Notes: a model not told the origin generated them from the letters alone. Counted from the stretch's first letter, positions 1-6,845 are shown. The stretch: DNA of 7,660 nt from Lachnospiraceae bacterium (GCA_900772675.1 CAAGRM010000207.1:1-7660), one strand, 5' to 3'. Numbers and translations are program-made.

Positions 1-24
1 AAAACAAAACACTGGAGCGTTACT

Positions 25-43
25 GGATCACCCTGTGATTTTT
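25..43 (+). terminator. Possible weak terminator of an upstream gene
   Basis: A short hairpin pairs ATCAC (27-31) with GTGAT (35-39) around a CCT loop. Two G-U wobbles (25-26 with 40-41) could extend it, and it runs into five T residues. The stem is only five Watson-Crick pairs, so it is a marginal rho-independent terminator for a gene that would end left of the window. It could also be chance. Nothing else is recognisable in 1-87. Confidence 0.25.
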
Positions 44-87
44 AATCTTCCATTTCGCATGGCTCTGAATAGTTTCACAAATTTTTC

Positions 88-116
88 TTGACATCCGTGT
101 CATTTCACTTTATAAT
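88..116 (+). promoter_or_regulatory. Consensus sigma-A promoter
   Basis: A perfect -35 box TTGACA (88-93) is separated by exactly 17 nt from a perfect -10 box TATAAT (111-116). Transcription should start at about 122-124. The first thing transcribed is the structured RNA at 139-350, then the terminator at 420-452. No comparably good promoter lies between that terminator and the first gene at 509. The promoter therefore drives the RNA and, if there is read-through, probably the polyamine operon too. A fully consensus promoter suggests strong constitutive initiation, with control, if any, after initiation. Confidence 0.85.
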
Positions 117-122
117 TTGGAA

Positions 123-445
123 CTGCAAGCGAACAATTCTGTTCTTATGCAAAATATATGCCCCTGGTAAAAAACCGACGGACAGGCAGGGGTAGTTGCC
201 GAGCGTGGTTAAGAGCCACATTATTGATTGCGTTAAAAGCGCAAATTTTATGAGTTGATTACTTTATAATCGATGCTCTACGACGAGCACATCATCTTAT
301 GAAACGGTCAATAAGAGTACGTGACTATATATTTCTGCATAGGAAAACAGGGGGAAGCCTGGATTTTTACATATCCCCTGAAGTTTGCACAATACGATCA
401 TGTATAAATTTCGATTTTTAGACAGATGATGCACGTCATCTGTCT
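123..445 (+). ncRNA. Structured noncoding RNA or riboswitch-like leader, core 139-350
   Basis: The core is closed by a long-range helix: 139-143 with 346-350, 144-145 with 342-343, 146-151 with 336-341, and 152-159 with 327-334. That is about 21 pairs with only small bulges. Inside are consecutive helices: 161-166/187-192 (CCCCTG/CAGGGG), 205-208/216-219 (GTGG/CCAC), 228-232/240-244 (TTGCG/CGCAA), 255-261/267-273, 274-278/285-289 (TGCTC/GAGCA) and 307-310/322-325 (GTCA/TGAC). The order helix-multibranch-terminator with its own consensus promoter is typical of a structured RNA of 200-350 nt. I see no hallmarks of tmRNA, RNase P RNA, SRP RNA, T-box, lysine, SAM, M-box or guanidine-I riboswitches. 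The unpaired stretch around 192-215 looks like a conserved core. The raiA-motif RNA of Firmicutes is a possible match from general resemblance only; I cannot confirm it. All pairings were found by eye, without an energy calculation. Confidence 0.65.
348..380 (+). other. CAGGGG/CCCCTG hairpin between RNA core and terminator
   Basis: CAGGGG (348-353) can pair with CCCCTG (375-380) around a 21-nt loop. Bases 348-350 are also the 3' edge of the long closing helix of the RNA core, so the two structures compete at their border. The same two hexamers form an internal helix of the core (161-166 and 187-192), so partner exchange between the four segments is possible. It may be an expression-platform element or simply an extra hairpin. 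Confidence 0.45.
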
Positions 446-452
446 TTTTTTC
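420..452 (+). terminator. Strong intrinsic terminator upstream of the polyamine operon
   Basis: A 10-bp perfect stem pairs 420-429 (AGACAGATGA) with 436-445 (TCATCTGTCT) around a six-base loop. The stem runs into eight T residues (445-452). It ends the transcript started at the 88-116 promoter, 57 nt before the first start codon. As no good promoter follows, downstream expression would depend on read-through or regulated antitermination. Part of the 5' arm, AGATGATG at 424-431, is perfectly complementary to CATCATCT at 290-297 in the RNA core. Confidence 0.9.
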
Positions 453-508
453 GTGCTTATAGCCAAAGATGAACCCAACACCATTTTCTGAAAAAGGAGA
501 ACCAAACA

Positions 509-1768
509 ATGTCAAAAGTTATGATCATCGGATGCGGCGGTGTTGCATCCGTAGCCATTCACAAATGCTGCCAGAACAGTGAAGTATTTTCTGAAATTAT
601 GATTGCAAGCCGCACACTTTCCAAGTGCGATGCTTTAAAAGAAAAGCTGGCTCCGACCACAAAAACCATTATCACAACAGCAAAGGTGGATGCCGACTGC
701 ACAGAAGAATTAATCGCCTTAATCAAACAGTATCAGCCGGATGCCGTCTTAAACCTGGCACTTCCTTATCAGGATCTTACCATTATGGATGCCTGCCTTG
801 CATGTAAGGTTCCTTACATTGATACTGCAAACTACGAAGCAGAAAACACGGATGATCCGGCATGGCGTGCAATCTACGAAAAGAGATGCGAAGAGCTTGG
901 CTTTTCTGCTTACTTTGATTACTCCTGGCAGTGGGCCTATATGGACCGTTTCAAAGAGGCCGGCATCACCGGTCTTCTCGGAACCGGCTTTGATCCGGGT
1001 GTCACCAGCGTTTTTGCAGCCTATGCGCAGAAACACTACTTCGACGAAATCCATACCATTGATATTCTGGACTGCAACGGCGGCGATCATGGATATCCGT
1101 TTGCAACCAACTTCAATCCGGAAATCAACCTCCGCGAGGTATCCGCTCCCGGCTCTTACTGGGAAAACGGCCACTGGGTAGAAATTCCGCCAATGTCGAT
1201 CAAACGGGAATATAACTTCGATGAGGTAGGCGAGAAGGATATGTACCTTCTTCACCATGAAGAAATTGAGGCTCTTGCCAAAAACATCCCGGGTGTAAAA
1301 AGAATCCGCTTTTTCATGACCTTCGGCCAGAGCTATCTGACCCATATGAAATGTCTGGAAAATGTAGGACTTCTCTCGACCACTCCGATTACCTTCAACG
1401 GACAGCAGATCGTACCGATCCAGTTTTTAAAAGAGCTTCTCCCGGATCCTTCCACCCTTGGCCCGCGCACCGTGGGTAAAACCAACATCGGCTGTATTTT
1501 TACCGGTATCAAGGACGGAAAAGAAAGAAGCATTTACATTTACAATGTCTGTGACCACCAGGAATGCTACCGGGAAGTAGAGTCTCAGGCGATCTCCTAC
1601 ACCACCGGCGTTCCGGCCATGATCGGAACCATGATGGTTGTGAACGGCCTCTGGAACAAGCCGGGTGTCTACACCACAGATGAATTCGATCCGGATCCGT
1701 ACATGGAAGCACTCAACAAGTGGGGTCTTCCGTGGAAGGTCGTAGAAAATCCTGTTTTAGTAGATTAA
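509..1768 (+). CDS. Carboxyspermidine/carboxynorspermidine synthase (saccharopine dehydrogenase family)
   Basis: This 419-aa cytoplasmic enzyme belongs to the saccharopine dehydrogenase-like family, and its length is normal for it. In known family members the enzyme joins aspartate beta-semialdehyde to putrescine (or diaminopropane) and reduces the imine with NADPH, giving carboxyspermidine (or carboxynorspermidine). The N-terminus is a Rossmann fold with the dinucleotide motif GCGGVA (8-13), and a basic Ser-Arg-Thr (34-36) at the end of the second strand fits NADP preference. GTGFDPGVTS (158-167) is the family's conserved central motif. The start is supported by AAGGAG at 494-499, 9 nt upstream. 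The adjacent nspC fixes the pathway and argues against true lysine-pathway saccharopine dehydrogenase. The agmatine-to-putrescine genes behind it make putrescine, and hence carboxyspermidine, the likelier reaction. This is inference; the substrate cannot be read from the sequence. Confidence 0.9.
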   Translation: MSKVMIIGCGGVASVAIHKCCQNSEVFSEIMIASRTLSKCDALKEKLAPTTKTIITTAKVDADCTEELIALIKQYQPDAVLNLALPYQDLTIMDACLACKVPYIDTANYEAENTDDPAWRAIYEKRCEELGFSAYFDYSWQWAYMDRFKEAGITGLLGTGFDPGVTSVFAAYAQKHYFDEIHTIDILDCNGGDHGYPFATNFNPEINLREVSAPGSYWENGHWVEIPPMSIKREYNFDEVGEKDMYLLHHEEIEALAKNIPGVKRIRFFMTFGQSYLTHMKCLENVGLLSTTPITFNGQQIVPIQFLKELLPDPSTLGPRTVGKTNIGCIFTGIKDGKERSIYIYNVCDHQECYREVESQAISYTTGVPAMIGTMMVVNGLWNKPGVYTTDEFDPDPYMEALNKWGLPWKVVENPVLVD

Positions 1769-1772
1769 GCCT

Positions 1773-2906
1773 ATGTATAAGATAAACGAACTGCCAACTC
1801 CCTGTTTTGTCATTGATGAAGGCAAACTGGAAGAAAACTTAAAGATCCTGCACCAGGTAGAAGAACGCACCGGTGCAAAAATTCTGCTGGCTCAGAAATG
1901 CTTTTCCTGTTTTTCGGAATATCCGCTGATCGGAAAATATATCAGCGGAACAACTGCCAGCGGACTCTATGAGGCGCGGCTTGGAAAGGAAGAAATGGGG
2001 CTGGAGAATCATGTGTATTCTCCGGCCTACCGCCCGCAGGATATGGAAGAGCTCGCACAGATCTGCGATCACATTATTTTCAACTCAGAAAAGCAGCTCC
2101 GAACGTACCTCCCCGTACTTGAGGCTTCCGGAACCGCAAAAGCCGGACTTCGCATCAACCCGGAATGCTCCACGCAGGAAGGCCATGCGATTTATGATCC
2201 CTGTGCGCCCGGCTCCCGCATGGGCATCCGCGCCTGCGATTTTACAGACGAACTGGCCGATCTTGTGGACGGTCTTCATTTTCATACCCTCTGTGAGCAG
2301 AATTCGGATGATCTGGAAACCACGCTGCGCGCCGTGGAAGAAAAATTCGGCAAGTGGCTTTTTAAAATGAACTGGCTTAACATGGGAGGCGGACATCATA
2401 TCACCCGTGATGATTACGATATCGAACGCCTGATTTCCTGTATCAACCATATGAAAGAAACGTATGGTCTTCAGATTTACCTGGAGCCCGGGGAAGCGGT
2501 TGCCTTAAACGCAGGCTACAATGTCACGGAAGTTCTCGATATTGTCGAAAATAACGGAAAAATTTTAATTCTTGACACTTCCGCCGCCTGCCATATGCCG
2601 GATGTGCTTGAGATGCCGTACCGCCCTCCGCTCAAAGGCAGCGGACTGCCCGGGGAAAAACCTTATACCTACCGCCTTTCCTGCAATACCTGCCTGGCAG
2701 GCGACGTAATCGGCGAATATTCCTTCGATTCCCAAATCCGGATCGGTGACAGACTGTATTTTGAAGATATGGCGATTTATTCGATGGTAAAAACCAATAC
2801 CTTTAACGGAATCCCACTCCCTTCCATCGCGGTGATGGACAAAGCTGGAAACTGCCGAATGATAAAGGAGTTTGGATATGAAGATTTCAAAAACCGATTG
2901 TCTTAG
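1773..2906 (+). CDS. nspC: Carboxynorspermidine/carboxyspermidine decarboxylase
   Basis: This 377-aa protein is a PLP-dependent decarboxylase of the alanine racemase-fold (fold III) group, with a length typical of NspC. It removes CO2 from carboxyspermidine (or carboxynorspermidine) to give spermidine (or norspermidine) in the cytosol. The cofactor lysine is K42 in AQKCFS. HTLCEQ (171-176), the glycine-rich phosphate-binding GGGHH (205-209), EPGEA (238-242), CHMPD (273-277) and the C-terminal CNTCLAGD (304-311) match the family pattern. CNTCLAGD supplies the active-site Cys and Asp across the dimer. The ATG lies only 4 nt after the stop of the preceding synthase and has no good Shine-Dalgarno sequence, so translation is probably coupled. 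The 3' end overlaps aguA by 29 nt. Diaminopimelate decarboxylase (LysA) is a relative, but the CHMPD and CNTCLAGD motifs and the neighbours favour NspC. Confidence 0.93.
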   Translation: MYKINELPTPCFVIDEGKLEENLKILHQVEERTGAKILLAQKCFSCFSEYPLIGKYISGTTASGLYEARLGKEEMGLENHVYSPAYRPQDMEELAQICDHIIFNSEKQLRTYLPVLEASGTAKAGLRINPECSTQEGHAIYDPCAPGSRMGIRACDFTDELADLVDGLHFHTLCEQNSDDLETTLRAVEEKFGKWLFKMNWLNMGGGHHITRDDYDIERLISCINHMKETYGLQIYLEPGEAVALNAGYNVTEVLDIVENNGKILILDTSAACHMPDVLEMPYRPPLKGSGLPGEKPYTYRLSCNTCLAGDVIGEYSFDSQIRIGDRLYFEDMAIYSMVKTNTFNGIPLPSIAVMDKAGNCRMIKEFGYEDFKNRLS

Positions 2907-4008
2907 AACCCCAAAAGCCGATGGCTTTTACATGCCGGGCGAATTTGAGCCCCACGAAGGCACGCTGATGATCTGGCCGTGGCGTCCCGGTTCCTGGAAT
3001 TACGGGGCAAAAGCGGCAAGAACGGCATTTGCAGAAATTGCAGAAGCAATTGCCGCTTATGAGCAAGTTTATCTTTTCGTCCGGCCACAGGATAAAGCAT
3101 CGGCACAGGAGCTGCTTTCCTCCGACCGGATTCATCTGCTCGAAGCCCAAACGGAGGATGCCTGGGCAAGAGATACCGGCGCTACATTTGTGGTCAACGA
3201 TCAGGGCGGACGAAGAGGCATTCAATGGGAATTCAACGCCTGGGGCGGCCAGTATGACGGTCTGTACTCCCACTTTGAACATGACCGGGAGGTTCCGGAA
3301 CGAATCTGCAATTTTCTCGGAGATTCCTTCTATAATGCCCGCCCCTTTGTTCTGGAAGGCGGCTCCATCCATGCTGACGGGGAAGGAACCCTGCTTACGA
3401 CCGAAGAATGTCTGCTGAGTCCGGGGCGCAATCCTTCTCTTACAAGAGCGGAAATTGAAGAAAAGCTGCGTCAGTATCTTTCGGTCGAGAAAATCATCTG
3501 GCTTCCTTTTGGCATTTACAACGATGAAACCAACGGCCATATCGATAATATGTGCTGCTTTGTAAAGCCCGGAGAAGTACTTCTTGCCTGGACAGATGAC
3601 GAAAACGATCCTCAGTATGCCAGAAGCAGAGCCGCTTTTGATCTTCTCTCCCATACCGTTGACGCGAAGGGACGAAGCTTTGTAATTCACAAGCTGCCCA
3701 TTCCAAAGCATCCCATCTGTATTACAGAAGAAGATCTTCTCGGCTATGATTTTGAAGCTGGCGAAGATCAGCGGGAAGCCGGGGAACGCCTTGCCGCCAG
3801 CTATATCAATTTTTATCTTGCCAATCACTGTGTCCTTCTTCCCCGTTTCGGCGATGAAAACGATACCGTGGCTGCAGAAATTCTCGGAAAATGCTTTCCG
3901 GATCGACGGATCCTCCCTGTCGATGCACGCGTCATTCTGACCGGCGGAGGCAACATTCACTGTATTACCCAGCAGATTCCGGCAAAGAAAAGAGGAAACA
4001 GATTATGA
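2878..4008 (+). CDS. aguA: Agmatine deiminase
   Basis: This 376-aa enzyme hydrolyses agmatine to N-carbamoylputrescine and ammonia. It belongs to the guanidino-group-modifying (peptidylarginine deiminase-like) superfamily, with usual length and complete active site. Visible residues are WARDTG with D99, EGGSIH (160-165), ETNGHID with catalytic H221, and the C-terminal GGGNIHC with nucleophile C362. The ATG at 2878 is preferred because AAAGGAG (2864-2870) sits 7 nt upstream; an in-frame TTG at 2872 is only 1 nt from that site. The gene starts inside the end of nspC (29-nt overlap), and its TGA overlaps the aguB ATG as ATGA. Here it feeds putrescine to the synthase-NspC pair. The distinction from fermentative agmatine catabolism rests on context: there is no putrescine carbamoyltransferase or carbamate kinase in the window. 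Confidence 0.96.
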   Translation: MKISKTDCLRTPKADGFYMPGEFEPHEGTLMIWPWRPGSWNYGAKAARTAFAEIAEAIAAYEQVYLFVRPQDKASAQELLSSDRIHLLEAQTEDAWARDTGATFVVNDQGGRRGIQWEFNAWGGQYDGLYSHFEHDREVPERICNFLGDSFYNARPFVLEGGSIHADGEGTLLTTEECLLSPGRNPSLTRAEIEEKLRQYLSVEKIIWLPFGIYNDETNGHIDNMCCFVKPGEVLLAWTDDENDPQYARSRAAFDLLSHTVDAKGRSFVIHKLPIPKHPICITEEDLLGYDFEAGEDQREAGERLAASYINFYLANHCVLLPRFGDENDTVAAEILGKCFPDRRILPVDARVILTGGGNIHCITQQIPAKKRGNRL

Positions 4009-4883
4009 GAAATATCAAAATTGCCGCACTGCAGTTTTCATGCTGCAGCCAGGTACAGGAAAATATAGACAAAGCAGAGACCATGGTCCGTGAAGCCGCT
4101 TCCAACGGCGCCAATCTCATCCTTCTTCCTGAATTATTTGAAAGACCGTATTTTTGTCAGGAAAAGCGATACGATTATTATGATTATGCCCTGCCTTTGA
4201 CAGAAAATCCCGCTGTCCGGCGTTTTCAGGCCGTTGCCGGAGAACTTGGGGTCGTGATTCCGGTCAGCTTTTATGAAAGGGATGTTCAGCGCCTGTTTAA
4301 TTCCATTGCCATGATCGATGCAGACGGATCCATTCTTGGCGTTTACCGCAAGACCCATATCCCGGACGATCATTTTTATCAGGAAAAATTCTATTTCACT
4401 CCGGGAGATACGGGATTCAAAGTCTTTGAAACACGTTTTGGAACCATCGGCGTCGGCATCTGCTGGGATCAGTGGTTTCCGGAAACAGCACGATGTATGG
4501 CTGTTCAGGGAGCTGAAATCCTGCTCTATCCTACCGCGATCGGAAGTGAACCGATTCTGAATGTAGACAGCAGCGGGCACTGGCGACGCGTCATGCAGGG
4601 ACATGCTGCCGCAAATCTTGTTCCGGTTGCTGCTGCAAACCGGATTGGTACCGAAACCGTAACGCCCTGTGAAGAAAATGGCGGCCAGTCCTCTTCTCTT
4701 ACTTTCTACGGCTCTTCCTTTATTGCCGATGCAACCGGTGAACTCGTAGCATCGGCTGGAAGAGATACCGAGGAAATCCTGTATGCCTCCTTCGATCTGG
4801 ATGGCCTGCGCGAAGAACGTTTTTCCTGGGGGCTTTTCCGTGACCGGCGGCCGGAAACCTACCGTATCATGACGAAACAGTAA
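4005..4883 (+). CDS. aguB: N-carbamoylputrescine amidase
   Basis: This 292-aa cytosolic carbon-nitrogen hydrolase of the nitrilase superfamily splits N-carbamoylputrescine into putrescine, CO2 and ammonia. The Glu-Lys-Cys triad is intact: E43 in LLPELFE, K116 in YRKTHIPD and C153 in GICWDQWFPE. Length and motifs match AguB. The reading frame is open upstream from 3891, but the ATG at 4005 is the right start. It begins the family N-terminus MRNIKIAALQ, has AGAGGAA (3991-3997) just upstream, and overlaps the aguA stop by 4 nt, a classic coupled junction. AguA and AguB together form the two-step agmatine-to-putrescine route. Other nitrilase-family amidases are excluded mainly by the aguA partner and the motif context. 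Confidence 0.95.
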   Translation: MRNIKIAALQFSCCSQVQENIDKAETMVREAASNGANLILLPELFERPYFCQEKRYDYYDYALPLTENPAVRRFQAVAGELGVVIPVSFYERDVQRLFNSIAMIDADGSILGVYRKTHIPDDHFYQEKFYFTPGDTGFKVFETRFGTIGVGICWDQWFPETARCMAVQGAEILLYPTAIGSEPILNVDSSGHWRRVMQGHAAANLVPVAAANRIGTETVTPCEENGGQSSSLTFYGSSFIADATGELVASAGRDTEEILYASFDLDGLREERFSWGLFRDRRPETYRIMTKQ

Positions 4884-4961
4884 AGCTCTGTCTCTTCCTG
4901 TTGTAACTCTTCCTACAGCGGTGCGCTGCATCACATATTCTAACTACAAAGGAGAACCGCT

Positions 4962-6359
4962 ATGCAATATGGAGTTTTATGTCTGCTGCCGCCTGCAGCA
5001 ATGCTGATTTTTGCATTAAAAACAAAAAAATCTTTCGAAGCTCTGATTTTCGGAACCCTGGTTGCCTATCTCATCATGTATAAAGCGGCTTTTATCGGAC
5101 CCTGGTGTGATCTGCTGCTTTCGGAGATCAGCAACGCAGATAACCAGTATATTCTTCTTCTCTGCGGACTGTTCGGAGGCTTCATCTTCCTGCTCCGCGA
5201 GGCAAAAGGAACACTTGGTTTTTCCAACCTGTTAAGCCGTTTCTGTAAAAATGAACGGATCACCATGATGATGTCGGTATTTCTCGGAATCATTATTTTT
5301 GTCGATGATTATCTCAACATCATGACCGTTGGAACCTGTATGAAGGATGTCTGTGATAAACGAAAAGTCCCACGCCAGGCCCTTGCCTATATCATTGACT
5401 CAGCCGGTGCACCTGTCTGTGCACTGATTCCCTTTTCCACCTGGGTAGTTTTTTATTCCGGTGTTTTTATTCAGGAACCGGACATTCTCAATATGGGCTT
5501 TTCCACCGGTATGAGTGTTTACTTAAAAGTGCTTCCTTATATGTTTTATCCCATGGCTGCACTTCTGGTTGTCATTCTGTTTGCCTGCAAACTGATGCCA
5601 AAGCTCGGAAAAATGAAAGATGCCTATACCGATCTGGAAAAGAAAGAGCAAACACCGGAGCATCCCAAAATGCACAACGCCCCTTCCGTTGACATTGCCA
5701 TGGCCGGAATGAGCGTTGATTACCCGCCCGAAAATACCAATGCCGGAAATATACTGGATTTTCTGATCCCCATCGGAATTCTGATCGGTGTGACAGTAGT
5801 CACACAGGATATGATGCAGGCGATTATTCTTGCTCTTGCTTCCTGTATGATTCTTTATCTTCCGCGGAAAAAAATGACCTTTACGCGGTACGTGGAACTG
5901 TTCTTTGCCGGCTTTGCAGATATTCTTCCGGTTCTCGCCATTCTTCTTGCATCCTTTATGATCAAGACTGCCTGCGGCGAAATGGGACTCTCGGAATACG
6001 TCATCAACCTGTGTGTTCCGTATATGAATGCCAAAACACTGGCAGCTATTATTTTTGTTGTCATTGCAGTTCTGACCTTTGTCACCAGCTCTTTCTGGGG
6101 AATTGAGGCCGTAGCCGTTTCCATCGTTGTTCCGCTTGCCATCGCCCTTGATGCTAATGTACTTCTGGCGCTTGGCGCTGTCGTATCCGGCGGTGTTTTC
6201 GGAAGCCATGCATGCTTCTATTCCGACGCAACGGTTCTTTCCTCCGCGACCTGCGAGATTGACAATATGTCACATGCCGTGTCGCAGTTTCCTTACGTCC
6301 TGATCAGTGCTGCTCTCGCCGTAGCGGGATTTTTAATCTGCGGAATTTTTGCTCTTTAA
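4962..6359 (+). CDS. NhaC-family Na+/H+ antiporter-like membrane transporter
   Basis: This 465-aa polytopic inner-membrane protein has roughly ten to twelve hydrophobic segments and a charged, probably cytoplasmic loop at about 212-262. Family signatures are FVDDYLN (113-119), DSAGAPVCALIPFSTW (146-161) and the C-terminal FGSHACFYSDATVLSSAT (413-430). That last block resembles the NhaC segment around SDTT, but positions usually Asp or Asn and Pro are Ser and Phe here. NhaC relatives exchange Na+ for H+ or for metabolites, as in the malate/lactate exchanger MleN. The start is fixed by AAAGGAG (4948-4954) 7 nt upstream. The 78-nt gap after aguB holds a small hairpin (4916-4928) without a T run, so there is no terminator and co-transcription is likely. 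Its position suggests a role with agmatine, putrescine or spermidine movement, or with pH and ion balance; this is inference. Confidence 0.83.
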   Translation: MQYGVLCLLPPAAMLIFALKTKKSFEALIFGTLVAYLIMYKAAFIGPWCDLLLSEISNADNQYILLLCGLFGGFIFLLREAKGTLGFSNLLSRFCKNERITMMMSVFLGIIIFVDDYLNIMTVGTCMKDVCDKRKVPRQALAYIIDSAGAPVCALIPFSTWVVFYSGVFIQEPDILNMGFSTGMSVYLKVLPYMFYPMAALLVVILFACKLMPKLGKMKDAYTDLEKKEQTPEHPKMHNAPSVDIAMAGMSVDYPPENTNAGNILDFLIPIGILIGVTVVTQDMMQAIILALASCMILYLPRKKMTFTRYVELFFAGFADILPVLAILLASFMIKTACGEMGLSEYVINLCVPYMNAKTLAAIIFVVIAVLTFVTSSFWGIEAVAVSIVVPLAIALDANVLLALGAVVSGGVFGSHACFYSDATVLSSATCEIDNMSHAVSQFPYVLISAALAVAGFLICGIFAL

Positions 6360-6370
6360 AAAGCACCCTA

Positions 6371-6422
6371 AAAAAAAGTCTTCGACGATCGGATTTTCCC
6401 AGATTCGTCGAAGGCTTTTTTT
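6371..6422. terminator. Bidirectional intrinsic terminator between convergent operons
   Basis: An 11-pair stem joins GTCTTCGACGA (6378-6388) with TCGTCGAAGGC (6405-6415), including one U-G wobble, around a 16-nt loop. Seven A residues precede it (6371-6377) and a T run follows it (6416-6422). It therefore works on both strands. It ends the plus-strand polyamine-transporter transcript right after the stop at 6359 and the minus-strand ATP synthase transcript just after atpC. Confidence 0.93.
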
Positions 6423-6429
6423 TGTTTTT

Positions 6430-6831
6430 TTATTCTTTTACACTCAGCCGCACCAGCGCACGCTGCAGCTTGGCTTCGGCAATACGGTATTCTTTGTCCG
6501 TCAGACCGCCGTTTGCCAGCGCCTGCCCGGCCCTGTGTTTGGCAGCCTCGGCGCGTTTTGCATCAATATCCTCTTCCCACTCCCAGGTCGTTGCCAGGAC
6601 ACGGCAGACCCCGTTCATCATGGAAAGCATTCCGCCGATGCAGGCGGCATTTCTTCTCGTTCCGTCCTCCAGCACGATATGCGCCTCGCCCATGCCGAGC
6701 GCAGTGCAGTAATTGCAGTGCCCAGGCAGAATTGCCAGGTCGCCGCTGATGGTTCTGCAGACAACGCGCGCTACGTCACCCTCATAGAGAAGTCCGTCCG
6801 GCGTGCCTACACGTAAAGGAAATGTACTCAT
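6430..6831 (-). CDS. atpC: F-type ATP synthase epsilon subunit
   Basis: This 133-aa protein is the epsilon subunit of the F1 sector. It sits on the central stalk with gamma and couples rotation to catalysis or inhibits ATP hydrolysis. The N-terminal beta-sandwich domain (about 1-85) contains FPLRVGTPDG near the start and ISGDLAILPGHCNY, which matches the conserved segment of the family. The C-terminal part (about 88-133), rich in Ala, Glu, Lys and Arg, is the helical hairpin. An AGGAGG site (complement of 6840-6845) lies 8 nt before the ATG. The gene is 14 nt downstream of the atpD stop and is the last of the operon, as is usual in Firmicutes. Confidence 0.95.
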   Translation of the reverse strand: MSTFPLRVGTPDGLLYEGDVARVVCRTISGDLAILPGHCNYCTALGMGEAHIVLEDGTRRNAACIGGMLSMMNGVCRVLATTWEWEEDIDAKRAEAAKHRAGQALANGGLTDKEYRIAEAKLQRALVRLSVKE

Positions 6832-6845
6832 ACGTCATTCCTCCT

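Noticed and set aside
148..171. Tiny plus-strand frame (ATG at 148, TAA at 169-171) as a leader peptide
   Set aside because: It has no Shine-Dalgarno sequence, its bases are used in the long closing helix and the next hairpin, and its codons show no regulatory bias.
123..350. Lysine riboswitch, because of a GGGG...GCCGA-like stretch near 189-202
   Set aside because: The other invariant lysine-box elements are absent and the helix layout differs.
385..408. TTGCAC (385-390) and TATAAA (403-408) as an operon promoter
   Set aside because: The spacing is only 12 nt, and a transcript from it would start at about 415 and run straight into the terminator.
297..515. 72-codon minus-strand open frame through the leader
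   Set aside because: It lies over the terminator and the structured RNA, ends in the first gene's start region, and has no recognisable protein character or ribosome site.
749..1345. 198-codon minus-strand open frame inside the synthase gene
   Set aside because: It is a shadow of the well-supported plus-strand gene and shows no family motif.
2887..3960. 357-codon minus-strand open frame opposite aguA
   Set aside because: It is long but antisense to a gene with a complete active site. It has no ribosome site or motif and is explained by codon bias.
4134..4934. 266-codon minus-strand open frame opposite aguB
   Set aside because: It is the antisense shadow of aguB. The protein has no recognisable domain and the strand is opposite to the whole operon.
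6349..6816. 155-codon plus-strand open frame over atpC
   Set aside because: It crosses the bidirectional terminator and is antisense to a clear epsilon subunit.
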